Shown one piece after another: positions 45,606 through 54,808 of a stretch of DNA of 64,000 bases. Source of the stretch: Robiginitomaculum sp. Lineage in GTDB: Bacteria > Pseudomonadota > Alphaproteobacteria > Caulobacterales > Maricaulaceae. Positions within the stretch are counted from its first letter, which is position 1. Every line of letters starts with the position of its first letter. The stretch covers positions 186,001 to 250,000 of the forward strand of contig JAJFFT010000006.1 of NCBI GenBank assembly GCA_021776525.1, read 5' to 3'. A model generated the notes under the pieces. That model saw nothing but the letters and a program-made list of their open reading frames with translations, searched no databases and had not been told where the DNA came from. A program made the position numbers and the translations under genes.

Positions 45606-47027
45606 TCATCCCGCACAACATGAGAGCTTACCCACGTCCTTGTCAAAGGTCTGTGCCGCCAATTTGAGGCCTTCTACTGTTGTCAAATAGGGGAAAATCA
45701 TCTCGCCAAGATCTGTATAGGTCATCCCTGTTTTAATGGCGAGCGCCGCCGTTTGAATGGTATCAGCACCTTCGGGGGCGAGGATGTGCGCACCGATCAA
45801 TGTATTGTCGCTGGCATGTGCAACCAACTTAATAAGCCCGCGCGTGTCCCTGGCCGCCAGCGCACGTGGCACATGTTCCAGACCAAGAACTGAAGTTTTA
45901 ACGGCGATACCTTCTGCCTTGGCGGCCGCTTCGGTAAGGCCAACGCTGGCATAATTGGGGGCAGTAAACACCACGGTGGGCATGACGCTATTGTCGTAAC
46001 GCATGGCATTGCCCTTTATGGCATTATTCGCCGCCAATTTCGCGCCATAAGCGGCCATATAAACGAATTGATCCGACCCCGTCACATCCCCGGCGGCATA
46101 GATGCCAGGAACATTGGTCTGCATAAACTCATCAACTTTGATGCCGCCATTTTTGGCAAGAGTCACACCCACATCTTCGAGGCCAAGTCCTGCCGTGTTG
46201 GCCTTGCGACCAGTGGCCAGCATAACATGTTCAGCACTTAAGTGACGAACTTCACCCTCATGATGATAGCAAAGGCAAACGCCATCATCTTCTTTGATCG
46301 ACTCATATACCGAGCCACAGTGAACATTCATGCCCTCATCTCTTAAGGATTTTGCCAGTGCATCGCTGATTTCTGGCTCGGCTCCCGCCAGAACATTTGA
46401 GCGACAAAGCAAGGTCACTTGCGTCCCCATACGGGCAAACATTTGGCCCAGTTCACATCCAATTACGCCCGCGCCAATGATAATCATGGACTTGGGCAAG
46501 TGTTCAAGATCAAGCGCGCTGGTACTATCCAGATGAGGGACGCTCAAAATACCGTCTATGGGCGGGACCGTAGAATGTGATCCGGTGGCGATGATTATTT
46601 TATCAGACTTATAAAATTGTCCGTTGGCTTCAACCCCGCCAGTGACCAGCTTTGCTGCACCTTCAATATAGGACAAGGTTTCATATTGCGGCAAAATATC
46701 ACTGTATTTAGCCGCGCGCAGATCATCGACAAGTTTTTGTTTTTGCGCCTGCACACCCGCCCAGCTTTGTAGCTTTACCTTGGCATCAATGCCATTAAAC
46801 CGCTTGGCAGCAGAGCTTGCATGCATCACTTCGGCAGCGCGGATCATGGCTTTGGACGGCACGCAGCCAACATTAACGCATGTTCCGCCTATGGTGCCAC
46901 CGCCAATGACGGCCACAGTGTTTCCTTGTTCTGCTGCGGTGATTGCAGCGGAAAACCCGGCTGAACCGGCCCCGACAACAATCAAATCATAGGTGGTTTT
47001 AGAGATTATTGGAGAACGATCAGCCAT
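45606..47027 (-). CDS. merA: Mercuric reductase MerA
   Basis: MerA reduces Hg(II) to volatile Hg(0) with NADPH and FAD. The 473-residue protein has FAD-binding GAGSAGFSAA, the redox pair in GGTCVNVGCVPSKA near residue 46, NAD-binding IIGAGVIGCELG, and the C-terminal mercury-binding pair LSCCAG. The N-terminal NmerA metal-binding domain found in many MerA proteins is absent. ATG 47027 (MADRSPI) is preferred over a start 20 codons upstream. Confidence 0.95.
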   Translation of the reverse strand: MADRSPIISKTTYDLIVVGAGSAGFSAAITAAEQGNTVAVIGGGTIGGTCVNVGCVPSKAMIRAAEVMHASSAAKRFNGIDAKVKLQSWAGVQAQKQKLVDDLRAAKYSDILPQYETLSYIEGAAKLVTGGVEANGQFYKSDKIIIATGSHSTVPPIDGILSVPHLDSTSALDLEHLPKSMIIIGAGVIGCELGQMFARMGTQVTLLCRSNVLAGAEPEISDALAKSLRDEGMNVHCGSVYESIKEDDGVCLCYHHEGEVRHLSAEHVMLATGRKANTAGLGLEDVGVTLAKNGGIKVDEFMQTNVPGIYAAGDVTGSDQFVYMAAYGAKLAANNAIKGNAMRYDNSVMPTVVFTAPNYASVGLTEAAAKAEGIAVKTSVLGLEHVPRALAARDTRGLIKLVAHASDNTLIGAHILAPEGADTIQTAALAIKTGMTYTDLGEMIFPYLTTVEGLKLAAQTFDKDVGKLSCCAG

Positions 47028-47052
47028 AGAAAGAGCCCTTTTATCAAGTGGT

Positions 47053-47394
47053 TCAGTTTTCAATTTTACTAGCGGGATAGCCGACATTACTGGACGCCGC
47101 AGCTATTGTTTCTATGTTTGTATGAGCAGGATCAAAAATGACCGTTGCGATTTTGGTGGCAAAATCAACGTTCACAGACTTGACCCCATCAACACGTTTC
47201 ATCGCAGTGCGAACCGAGATAGGGCATGTCGCACAGCTCATGTTTTCAATGGCAAATTGTGCCTTGGTTTGTTCGGCTTGCGCGGCCGCAACTGAACTGT
47301 CCTTGGCGTATGATGGCATTTGTGTTGTCAGCGCCACCAAACCACCAAGTGCAATGGTTCCAGCGACGATAATACCAAGAGTTTGTTTTTTCAT
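47053..47394 (-). CDS. merP: Periplasmic mercury-binding protein MerP
   Basis: The 113-residue protein has a signal peptide (TLGIIVAGTIALGGLVALT, ending SYA) and a heavy-metal-associated domain with MSCATCP and the KRVDGVKSVNVDF pattern. It binds Hg(II) in the periplasm and hands it to MerT or MerC. The start at 47394 has AAGGAA upstream. It lies 14 bases after merT and 25 before merA. Confidence 0.93.
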   Translation of the reverse strand: MKKQTLGIIVAGTIALGGLVALTTQMPSYAKDSSVAAAQAEQTKAQFAIENMSCATCPISVRTAMKRVDGVKSVNVDFATKIATVIFDPAHTNIETIAAASSNVGYPASKIEN

Positions 47395-47408
47395 GAGATC
47401 GTTCCTTT

Positions 47409-47789
47409 TCAGTAAAATAATGGTGCCCAGTAATCGATGGTCAGCGCCAGAAAAACCACGAATGTGGCAATCCAAAGCGCCGCTTTGGTCATGCGTGCGC
47501 TTGACGGCCGGGCGCAATAGCTTCCCTCTTCACAAGGTTTGGGTTTTTTGAAATAGACATGCCAAAATCCCACTGCCAAAAAAAGCGCCGTAATGCCGAT
47601 GAATATAGGCTTGAAGGGTTCCAGCTTGGTCAGGCTTCCTATCCAGGCCCCTGATACGCCGAGGCTGATGAGGATCAGCGGTACAATGCAACAGGAGGAG
47701 GCCAGAATGGCGCCTAAAATGCCACCCGTAGCAATCAAACCATTGGTGTTCTTGGGTTGCGCTTGACCGGGCCTTTCAGACACACTCAT
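47409..47789 (-). CDS. merT: Mercury transporter MerT
   Basis: The 126-residue inner-membrane protein has three helices, the mercury-binding pair SSCCIVPLILISLG in the first, and a second pair in the cytoplasmic loop (PCEEGSYCARP). It imports Hg(II) for reduction by MerA. Its ATG overlaps the merC stop (ATGA). Confidence 0.95.
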   Translation of the reverse strand: MSVSERPGQAQPKNTNGLIATGGILGAILASSCCIVPLILISLGVSGAWIGSLTKLEPFKPIFIGITALFLAVGFWHVYFKKPKPCEEGSYCARPSSARMTKAALWIATFVVFLALTIDYWAPLFY

Positions 47790-48184
47790 TTTTTTTTGCC
47801 TCTGGGTCTGATGAAAATATCCCACAGAGCAAAACCCACCATTAAGGCCAAACCGCTATATAAAACCGCATTGCGCTCATCCGTACGAAACAGCGGGTAC
47901 AGCGCCAGCAACACCAAAGCGGGTCCCGACATCCCGATCAGGCTGCGCACCAGACTGCGATGCGCCAACCAGCCAAGTCCATTTGCCAGCAAGGCCAGCA
48001 GAGCAAAGAGCGGCATCAATGTGTGTAAAAACAGGCCTTCCCATTGATCAAGAAACCCAAGACCAAGCGCTGCGCCAATGCTAGCAATAGCAGGGAAGCA
48101 CATGGCACAGCCCATGGCTGAAATGACACTGCCCAACGCCCCCGAACCTTCCCCAATCTTTGACAATAAACTCGCCGTTTTCAT
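47786..48184 (-). CDS. merC: Mercury transporter MerC
   Basis: The 132-residue membrane protein matches MerC: GALGSVISAMGCAMCFPAIA with the mercury-binding pair CAMC, then ALGLGFLDQWEGLF and three more helices. MerC is an alternative Hg(II) importer and here is the first gene after the mer operator. The start at 48184 has AGGTGA upstream. Confidence 0.93.
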   Translation of the reverse strand: MKTASLLSKIGEGSGALGSVISAMGCAMCFPAIASIGAALGLGFLDQWEGLFLHTLMPLFALLALLANGLGWLAHRSLVRSLIGMSGPALVLLALYPLFRTDERNAVLYSGLALMVGFALWDIFIRPRGKKK

Positions 48185-48238
48185 ATTTTCACCTGACACG
48201 TTAGTTACTTTCGCTTGTTATGTTGACTCATGCATATT

Positions 48239-48269
48239 AACTTAAGGTCTGTAGTTACTACAGGTGCAA
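48239..48269 (-). promoter_or_regulatory. mer operator-promoter (MerR binding site)
   Basis: CTGTAGTTACTACAG (48249-48263) is a near-perfect palindrome lying between a minus-strand -35 TTGCAC (48264-48269) and -10 TAAGTT (48239-48244). The 19-base spacer is the overlong spacing that MerR-family proteins correct by twisting DNA. merC follows downstream and merR lies divergent. Confidence 0.75.
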
Positions 48270-48277
48270 GAGGTTTT

Positions 48278-48700
48278 ATGACAATGACGATCACAGTTAT
48301 GCGAGGTCTTATAAAAAGAGGCGCATTGGCCAAGCAATTAGGCTGTAGTCTGGAAACCATCCGATACTATGAAGGCATTGGAATCATGCCAGAGCCCATG
48401 CGCACACAAAGCGGTCACCGCCTGTATGGTCGAGAAGAACAGGAACGTTTGCGGTTTATTTTGCGTTGCCGCGAACTTGGATTTTCAATCCAAGAATTAC
48501 GCAGACTGTTATCTATGGTTGATTCCGACCACTTTACATGCGGCGAAGTTCACGAGTTGACGCAAGAATATTTGCAAAGTGTGTCGGAAAAAATTGCTGA
48601 TCTTAGAAAGCTGGAACACACCCTAAAAGCCATTTCAATGGAATGCGCCGGAGGCGATGCCCCGGACTGCCCAATCATAGAGGCGCTGTATGGTTCATAA
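48278..48700 (+). CDS. merR: Mercury-responsive regulator MerR
   Basis: The 140-residue protein has the N-terminal MerR helix-turn-helix (LAKQLGCSLETIRYYEGIGI, HRLYGREEQERL), a long dimer helix, and the mercury-binding cysteines: TCGEVHEL and the C-terminal ECAGGDAPDCP. It represses and, with Hg(II), activates the divergent mer operon. ATG 48278 follows AAGAGG. Confidence 0.95.
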   Translation: MTMTITVMRGLIKRGALAKQLGCSLETIRYYEGIGIMPEPMRTQSGHRLYGREEQERLRFILRCRELGFSIQELRRLLSMVDSDHFTCGEVHELTQEYLQSVSEKIADLRKLEHTLKAISMECAGGDAPDCPIIEALYGS

Positions 48701-48743
48701 AACCTGAGGCGCAACCTGCATCAAATAATGAACTCAGGTAAAA

Positions 48744-48830
48744 TGGTGCCGGTGGTCGGAATCGAACCGACACTTCCTAAAGGAAACGGGATTTTGAATC
48801 CCGCGCGTCTACCAATTCCGCCACACCGGC
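48744..48830 (-). tRNA. tRNA-Leu(CAA)
   Basis: On the minus strand, GCCGGTG pairs with CACCGGC. The anticodon stem CGGGA/TCCCG holds loop TTCAAAA with anticodon CAA, reading UUG. A long variable arm (TTTCC...GGAAG) marks type II. The encoded CCA is at 48744-48746. The 3' end faces the mer locus. Confidence 0.95.
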
Positions 48831-48969
48831 ATGTGAAGGCTGTAAAGCGGCGGAGATCATAGCTTTTGGCGCGCCTGCGTCAACGGCTGCAATGCCGCTT
48901 TGCTGCTATAGATTCACAGGAAAAAGCATGGCACCATAAGTCCAGCTCGTTTGAGGATATGTTGGCATA

Positions 48970-49539
48970 ATGAAATCCAGATTACTTGATCTTGCACGGG
49001 GTAAACAGGCGTATCCGGCACTGGCCATTGTTGCCTTTATCGAGAGTTCGGTTTTTCCCATTCCCCCGGATGTGATGATCATCCCGATGGTTCTGGCAGA
49101 TCGCAAAAAAGCCTGGGTTATTGCCACCATAGGCACATTGGCTTCGGTGGCCGGCGGCATTTTGGGTTATATGATCGGGGCATTTGCCTGGGACACCATC
49201 GGCCAGCCCCTTCTGGACCTGTATGGCAAGCAGGACAGTTTTGAGACATTTCGGGCCTGGTTTGAGGAGTATGGGTTTTTAACCGTATTTGGCGCGGGCC
49301 TGACGCCCTTTCCCTATAAGGTTATAACCATCGCCAGTGGCTTTTCGCACATCAATCTGGGAATTTTCATGATTGCCAGCGTCATTGCCCGCGGGGGTCG
49401 GTTCTTTATGGTGGCGGCACTGGTCCGCCTGTTGGGAGACCGGGCACAAGATTTGATCGAGCAGCATTTTGCCCTTCTGGTCAGCGCCATTTTCGGCGTT
49501 GTTATACTGGGCTTTGTGGCTCTGAAATTTATTCTTTAA
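48970..49539 (+). CDS. YqaA-type VTT-domain membrane protein
   Basis: The 189-residue membrane protein fits the YqaA branch of the SNARE-associated/VTT (DedA) family: FIESSVFPIPPDVMIIPMVL, GGILGYMIGAFAWD and AGLTPFPYKVITIASG, with several helices. DedA relatives are linked to lipid flipping and envelope homeostasis; YqaA itself is uncharacterised. GAGG precedes the start. Confidence 0.88.
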   Translation: MKSRLLDLARGKQAYPALAIVAFIESSVFPIPPDVMIIPMVLADRKKAWVIATIGTLASVAGGILGYMIGAFAWDTIGQPLLDLYGKQDSFETFRAWFEEYGFLTVFGAGLTPFPYKVITIASGFSHINLGIFMIASVIARGGRFFMVAALVRLLGDRAQDLIEQHFALLVSAIFGVVILGFVALKFIL

Positions 49540-49600
49540 CGCGACCAGAGGCCGCGCCGCGCCCCCTTGGCAGAACAGAAAAGTGCATTAAATTACCCTT

Positions 49601-50131
49601 ATGAATAAACAAATGATATTTAAACCTTCCCGCTGGCCCTTGTGGGCCGGACTTGCCAGCCTCAGCGCGCTGGCCATTGCTCATGCCTTTGAACACTTTG
49701 GTGGCTTACAACCCTGTGCACTGTGTTTGCGCCAAAGAGAGGTCTATTGGCTGGCCCTCGTGATTGCCATTGTTGGCATGGCTATTATGCGCGCCAGACC
49801 AGACTGGCGGGTCGGGCGTGGTGTGACGGCGCTTTTGGGCCTGACGTTTCTGACCGGAGCCATTGTCGCCGGTTACCATGCCGGAGTGGAATGGCATTTC
49901 TGGCCAGGACCAACCACCTGCACCGGCACCGGGGGCGCCCTGGACGGATTTAATGCCGCGGACCTGAGCGCCGCCCTTGGCACCGCATCCAAGGCACCGG
50001 CTTGCGATCAAATCCCCTGGAGCTTTGCAGGCATTTCCATGGCGGGCTGGAACATGGTGTTGTCGCTCATGCTGGCATCGGCCAGTTTTTACAGCCTGAC
50101 TCAATCCAAAGAGCGCGAAATTGCCCCTTAA
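49601..50131 (+). CDS. dsbB: Disulfide-bond formation protein DsbB
   Basis: The 176-residue membrane protein has four helices and both DsbB cysteine pairs: PCALCLRQRE in the first periplasmic loop and PTTCTG...KAPACDQ in the second. It reoxidises DsbA with ubiquinone. COQ7, a ubiquinone-synthesis enzyme, overlaps its 3' end. Confidence 0.9.
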   Translation: MNKQMIFKPSRWPLWAGLASLSALAIAHAFEHFGGLQPCALCLRQREVYWLALVIAIVGMAIMRARPDWRVGRGVTALLGLTFLTGAIVAGYHAGVEWHFWPGPTTCTGTGGALDGFNAADLSAALGTASKAPACDQIPWSFAGISMAGWNMVLSLMLASASFYSLTQSKEREIAP

Positions 50132-50705
50132 AGCCCCGCATAAACGCGCCCAGCGCCCCGTTGCACCCGGCAATGCCATGGCCCGGCGTATTGATGATAT
50201 GGTCCGCGTCGACCATGCCGGGGAAACCGCTGCGGTGGCCATTTATCAGGCCCAGCAACGGGTTTTTGGTGCTTTAGCGCACAAACGGGCCATCACAAAA
50301 ACCCTGGCAGAAATGGAGGCCGGCGAGCACGTCCACTTGAACGCCTTTAATGACGAACTGCGCAAACGAAAAGCACGGCCAACAGCGTTGATCGGTCTGT
50401 GGCAACCCCTAAGCTTTGCGTTGGGTGCGGGAACTGCTTTGCTGGGCGAGAAATGCGCCCATGCCTGCACCGAAGCCGTAGAGGATGTTATCGAAGAGCA
50501 TTATCAGGGCCAGATCGAGGCATTAGAAGCTGCGGATGTTGAGCCTGAACTGGTCGCCATGTTTAAACAGTTTCGCGAGGATGAGTTGGGCCATCGCGAC
50601 ACCGCCATTGCCGAGGGTGCCCATGATGCCCCGGCTTATCCACTGTTAACCCGCCTGATCAAAGCCGGGTGCCGCACAGCCATTGCCTTGTCAGAAAAAG
50701 TCTAG
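50121..50705 (+). CDS. coq7: Demethoxyubiquinone hydroxylase COQ7
   Basis: This di-iron enzyme hydroxylates demethoxyubiquinone in ubiquinone synthesis. The 194-residue form has metal ligands in HAGETAAV, EMEAGEHVH, VEDVIEEHY and EDELGHRD. The frame opens at TTG 50121 inside dsbB; ATG 50178 (MARRIDDM) is an alternative, with no ribosome site clear for either. Confidence 0.93.
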   Translation: MPLKAPHKRAQRPVAPGNAMARRIDDMVRVDHAGETAAVAIYQAQQRVFGALAHKRAITKTLAEMEAGEHVHLNAFNDELRKRKARPTALIGLWQPLSFALGAGTALLGEKCAHACTEAVEDVIEEHYQGQIEALEAADVEPELVAMFKQFREDELGHRDTAIAEGAHDAPAYPLLTRLIKAGCRTAIALSEKV

Positions 50706-50711
50706 CTTGGC

Positions 50712-50954
50712 CTAGCCGTCACTGTCGGCATAAACCTCGCCGTCCAAATCATCGAGACGTGTTTGAAAATATGCACGAACATCTTGTACGGCCTGATTAT
50801 AGACCGAAGGGCCAAGGTTTTTTAAAAACAAGTCCAGCACTTCATTGGCACGAAAATCCGACAAAGTTTCGTCAAATTCACTGTGAAACAGGTTTTGCAA
50901 AGCCGCAACAAATTCGGCGCGGCGCTCGTCGGCAAGCTTGATGGTCATTACCAA
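50712..50954 (-). CDS. DUF2164-family protein
   Basis: The 80-residue protein matches DUF2164: IKLADERRAEFVAALQNLF, SEFDETLSDFRANEVLDLFL, and GPSVYNQAVQDVRAYFQTRLDDLDG. The family has no known function. It is convergent with coq7, six bases apart. The start may be the ATG two codons later (50948). Confidence 0.85.
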   Translation of the reverse strand: MVMTIKLADERRAEFVAALQNLFHSEFDETLSDFRANEVLDLFLKNLGPSVYNQAVQDVRAYFQTRLDDLDGEVYADSDG

Positions 50955-50975
50955 CTCACCAGAGCAGGCACGGGC

Positions 50976-51797
50976 CTAGTTACGGGCTTTCAGGGTGATC
51001 CCGTACCAGCTGGAATTGTCATCGGAGGTGGTTAGGCCATCCAGGAAACGCCGGTCTTCGGATATTGCCCAATGTCCACCAACGCCGATCGAAGCCTGAC
51101 GGTTGAAGTTATAGACCAGTTCTGCATCAGCCCGAAAATAAGCGTAATCTTCCAGATTACCCTTGGCATCGGTATAGCCGCCAGTCACCCCAAGATTGAA
51201 ATCAGTGCGACCGAAGGGCAGCGAGTATTCAAGTGACGCTTCAACTGTCGCGGCCTCGTTTTCAAAATCATAAAATCCGTAAAGACTAGGCTTTAATGGT
51301 GCGTTTAAAGACAGGCCAGCATAAACCTCGACCGAGTCATCATTGGTTCCCAGCAATTGCGGGCCGTTAAAGATATATCCTGTCACACCAACATCGGCGT
51401 AAACAGATTCTGTCAAATCAAAGCCATAACCGCCATAAACATCGATTTCAGTTTGATAGGCATTAAAATCATCTTCGGTCGGCAGGATCGCCCAGGCCCC
51501 GGCATAAAACCCACCGCTTGAAGCCTCTATGCCGCCAGCAACATTGTGCTTGGCGAATTGCTCGCCGCGAAAAATATATTCCGAGTTAAAAGAAACCGTT
51601 GCCTTAAAATCCACATCACGCATACCAAAAGGTGATGCATTTGCGGTACGGCTTGGCGCGGCGCCATAAGAAGCGGCCATGGATTGAGGGTGCACGCTGC
51701 TGGTGGCATCTTTGCGCAATTGTCCGGGTGCCCCGGCACCCAGGGCATTACCAGCAATCAACGTCAACATTGTTGCACTTGTCATTATCCGAAGCAT
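50976..51797 (-). CDS. TorF-type putative porin
   Basis: The 273-residue protein has a signal peptide (LIAGNALGA) and a barrel of the TorF type, typified by SFNSEYIFRGEQFAKHNVA near residue 70, repeated beta-strand pairs and a C-terminal aromatic-rich strand (SSWYGITLKARN). It is an outer-membrane porin-like protein of unknown substrate. ATG 51797 follows GGAG. It lies 114 bases from secA. Confidence 0.87.
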   Translation of the reverse strand: MLRIMTSATMLTLIAGNALGAGAPGQLRKDATSSVHPQSMAASYGAAPSRTANASPFGMRDVDFKATVSFNSEYIFRGEQFAKHNVAGGIEASSGGFYAGAWAILPTEDDFNAYQTEIDVYGGYGFDLTESVYADVGVTGYIFNGPQLLGTNDDSVEVYAGLSLNAPLKPSLYGFYDFENEAATVEASLEYSLPFGRTDFNLGVTGGYTDAKGNLEDYAYFRADAELVYNFNRQASIGVGGHWAISEDRRFLDGLTTSDDNSSWYGITLKARN

Positions 51798-51911
51798 GGC
51801 GTTCTCCACGGCAGGCGAATCACTTTCGCGACCTTACTGCGTATTATGTGCCAAGAGAATCTTACGATTTAGTGTGCAAATGCGCCAAGGTCAGCCCCCG
51901 TGACATCACCC

Positions 51912-54641
51912 CTAAGTCGTAACCTTGCCATGGCAGTGCTTGTATTTTTGCCCCTTGCCGCATGGGCATGGCGCATTACGTGATACCCGGCCCCATGTAT
52001 CAGGGTTTTCCGGATCGACCACATCGGCGGCCTGGCGGCCACGTTGAGGCTCATATACAACGTCAAGTTCGGCTGGCCCACGGCCCGCATCCGGGTCCTG
52101 ATGGGTTTCCACGGTGTTTTGCGGTGCCTGTAATTCCAGCTCTTGTGGCTCAAGGCGCATGTTCTGATAGCTCATGGTGATCTTAGTCACCGTCTCGCGC
52201 AATTCGGCCAGTAGGTTTTCAAACAAAGAGAAAGCCTCTGTCTTGAACTCGTTCAGCGGATCACGCTGGGCATAGCTGCGCAAATGCACAACCGAGCGAA
52301 GATGGTCAATGTTTTGCAAATGCTCGCGCCAGTGTTGATCAACGACCTGTAACAAAACCTGTTTTTCAATCTGACGCAAACGTTCAGGGTCCAAGTTTAC
52401 GGCAATTTGTGCATACACTTTATCGGCCATGGCGATGATGCGTTCCTGCATCTCTTCATTGGCCGTACCCTCTTCCTTGGTCCATTCGTCGACAGGCAGG
52501 GTCATGCCCAGTAATTCAAGCAGTTTTTCTTTTAGGCCCTGCACATCCCATTGATCGGCCATCGCCTTTTCGGGCATGTATTCGTTGATCATGTCTTCAA
52601 TGGCTTCGGCGCGCATATCATTGATCACATCAGAAACGTTTTCCGATGTCATAAAGTCGCGGCGCTGTTCAAAAATTGCCTTACGCTGATCATTGACCAC
52701 GTCATCGTATTTGAGAACGTTTTTGCGAATTTCAAAATTGCGGGCCTCGACTTTTTTCTGCGAGGTTTCCAGTGCCTTGTTCATCCATGGGTGCGCGATG
52801 GATTCGCCATCTTTTAGGCCCAGCGTACGCATAATACCGTCCATGCGTTCAGGGGCAAAAATGCGCATCAGGTCATCTTCGACCGAGACAAAGAACTTGG
52901 ATCGGCCGGGGTCGCCCTGACGCCCGGTCCGGCCACGCAACTGGTTATCAATGCGGCGGCTTTCATGGCGCTCGGTGGCCAGCACATAAAGGCCGCCCGC
53001 GTCCAGAACCTTGGCACGGTTGGCGGTAATGTCCTCGTCAATACTGGCGCGTTTCTTCTCAATTTGTTTTTCGTCCGGCTCTTTGCCTTTGGCGCGCCCG
53101 ACCTCAATCCAATCGCTTAGCAACATTTCCGCATTGCCACCCAATTGAATATCTGTACCCCGGCCAGCCATATTTGTGGCAATGGTCACCGCACCGGGCG
53201 CCCCGGCCTGAGCAACAATCTGGGCTTCCTGCTCGTGATAACGGGCATTCAACACTTTGTGGGGAATTTTTTCTTTTTTGAAGACTTCCGACAAAACTTC
53301 AGATTTTTCAATGGATGCCGTGCCGACCAGAATAGGCTGGTTGCGCGCCGTGGATTCTTTTACATCAGCAACAATGGCCGCGTATTTTTCACGGGCCGTG
53401 CGATACAGTTCGTCATCATCATCAACACGTTGTATAGGCTTGTTGGTCGGAATATCAATGACATCCAGCTTGTAGATGTTTTCAAACTCTGCCGCTTCGG
53501 TCATCGCCGTGCCGGTCATACCCGCCAGCTTGGTATAAAGACGGAAATAGTTCTGGAACGTAATTGAGGCCAGCGTGACGTTTTCAGGCTGGATTTCGAC
53601 CCGTTCCTTGGCCTCAATAGCCTGATGCAACCCTTCGGACAGGCGGCGGCCTTCCATCATACGTCCGGTAAATTCGTCAATCAGCATCACCTTGCCGTCT
53701 TTGACGATATAATCCTTGTCGTTGGTATAAAGCTTGTGCGCCCGCAGAGCCTGATTAACGTGGTGGACCACCGAGACATTGTTGATGTCATAAAGGTCAT
53801 CTTCAATCAAACCTTTTTCCAACAAGATCTTTTCAATTTTCTCATTGCCTTCTTCGGTCAGGGCAATCGAACGCTGTTTCTCGTCAAGTTCGAAATCTTC
53901 ATCCGCCAGCAGAGGCATCAGGGCATCGATGGTTTGATAAAATTCGGTGCGATCTTCGGTTGGTCCGGAAATAATCAGTGGCGTGCGCGCCTCGTCAATG
54001 AGGATAGAGTCAACCTCATCAACAATTGCGTAATAGTGGCCGCGCTGGGACATTTCTTCCAGCGAGTATTTCATATTGTCGCGCAAATAATCGAAGCCAA
54101 ACTCGTTATTCGTGCCATAGGTCACATCGCAGGCGTAATTTTCTTTACGCTCCGGATCGGTCAGACCATGGACGATACAGCCCGTGGTCAGACCCAAAAA
54201 CCCATAAATCTGGCCCATCCATTTGGCATCGCGACTGGCCAGATAATCATTGACCGTGACCACATGCACGCCTTTGCCAGGAATGGCATTCAGATAAACC
54301 GCCAACGTTGCCACCAGGGTTTTACCCTCGCCGGTGCGCATTTCAGCAATATTGCCTTCATGCAGCACCATGCCACCCATCAACTGAACATCATAATGAC
54401 GTTGCCCCAACGTCCGTTTGGCCGCTTCACGAACCACCGCAAAGGCCTCCGGCAAAAGCGCGTCCAGCGTCTCACCGGCGGCGAAACGTTCTTTGAACTC
54501 AGCTGTTTTGGCGGCGATGGCCTCGTCGCTTAAGCCCTCGTATTCGCTTTCCAGAGCGTTGATGCGATCCACATTGGGTTGCATACGGCGCACGACGCGC
54601 TCGTTAGAGGAGCCAAATAATTTTCGGACAATATTCAACAT
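51912..54641 (-). CDS. secA: Preprotein translocase ATPase SecA
   Basis: SecA drives protein export through SecYEG. The 909-residue protein has the N-terminal motor with Walker motif [24 protein letters not shown], a second motor domain ([10 protein letters not shown]) and the C-terminal zinc motif [14 protein letters not shown], which binds SecB and ribosomes. All parts and the length are standard. Confidence 0.97.
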   Translation of the reverse strand: MLNIVRKLFGSSNERVVRRMQPNVDRINALESEYEGLSDEAIAAKTAEFKERFAAGETLDALLPEAFAVVREAAKRTLGQRHYDVQLMGGMVLHEGNIAEMRTGEGKTLVATLAVYLNAIPGKGVHVVTVNDYLASRDAKWMGQIYGFLGLTTGCIVHGLTDPERKENYACDVTYGTNNEFGFDYLRDNMKYSLEEMSQRGHYYAIVDEVDSILIDEARTPLIISGPTEDRTEFYQTIDALMPLLADEDFELDEKQRSIALTEEGNEKIEKILLEKGLIEDDLYDINNVSVVHHVNQALRAHKLYTNDKDYIVKDGKVMLIDEFTGRMMEGRRLSEGLHQAIEAKERVEIQPENVTLASITFQNYFRLYTKLAGMTGTAMTEAAEFENIYKLDVIDIPTNKPIQRVDDDDELYRTAREKYAAIVADVKESTARNQPILVGTASIEKSEVLSEVFKKEKIPHKVLNARYHEQEAQIVAQAGAPGAVTIATNMAGRGTDIQLGGNAEMLLSDWIEVGRAKGKEPDEKQIEKKRASIDEDITANRAKVLDAGGLYVLATERHESRRIDNQLRGRTGRQGDPGRSKFFVSVEDDLMRIFAPERMDGIMRTLGLKDGESIAHPWMNKALETSQKKVEARNFEIRKNVLKYDDVVNDQRKAIFEQRRDFMTSENVSDVINDMRAEAIEDMINEYMPEKAMADQWDVQGLKEKLLELLGMTLPVDEWTKEEGTANEEMQERIIAMADKVYAQIAVNLDPERLRQIEKQVLLQVVDQHWREHLQNIDHLRSVVHLRSYAQRDPLNEFKTEAFSLFENLLAELRETVTKITMSYQNMRLEPQELELQAPQNTVETHQDPDAGRGPAELDVVYEPQRGRQAADVVDPENPDTWGRVSRNAPCPCGKGQKYKHCHGKVTT

Positions 54642-54690
54642 GGTAATATGACTCAGTCAAAATCAAGAGGATGGATGCACAGACAAAGGC

Positions 54691-54718
54691 CAAGCCCTTG
54701 CGGCATACGCAAGGCTGA
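54691..54718. promoter_or_regulatory. Hairpin in the secA-parvulin divergent region
   Basis: AGCCCTTGCG pairs with CGCAAGGCT around GCATA with one bulge. No T-run follows, and it lies in the 5' leader region of secA. It could be a leader structure or an inert palindrome. Confidence 0.35.
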
Positions 54719-54808
54719 CTTAAGGACGGGGACCGTATGTGTCAACGCGCACACCTGAATACGAATTTATTTTCCCGTACATATCGGGGGCATTATATGG
54801 AGAAATTC

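Noticed and set aside
53625-54533. 302-codon plus-strand frame opposite secA
   Set aside because: It is antisense to the conserved SecA motor and lacks any motif.
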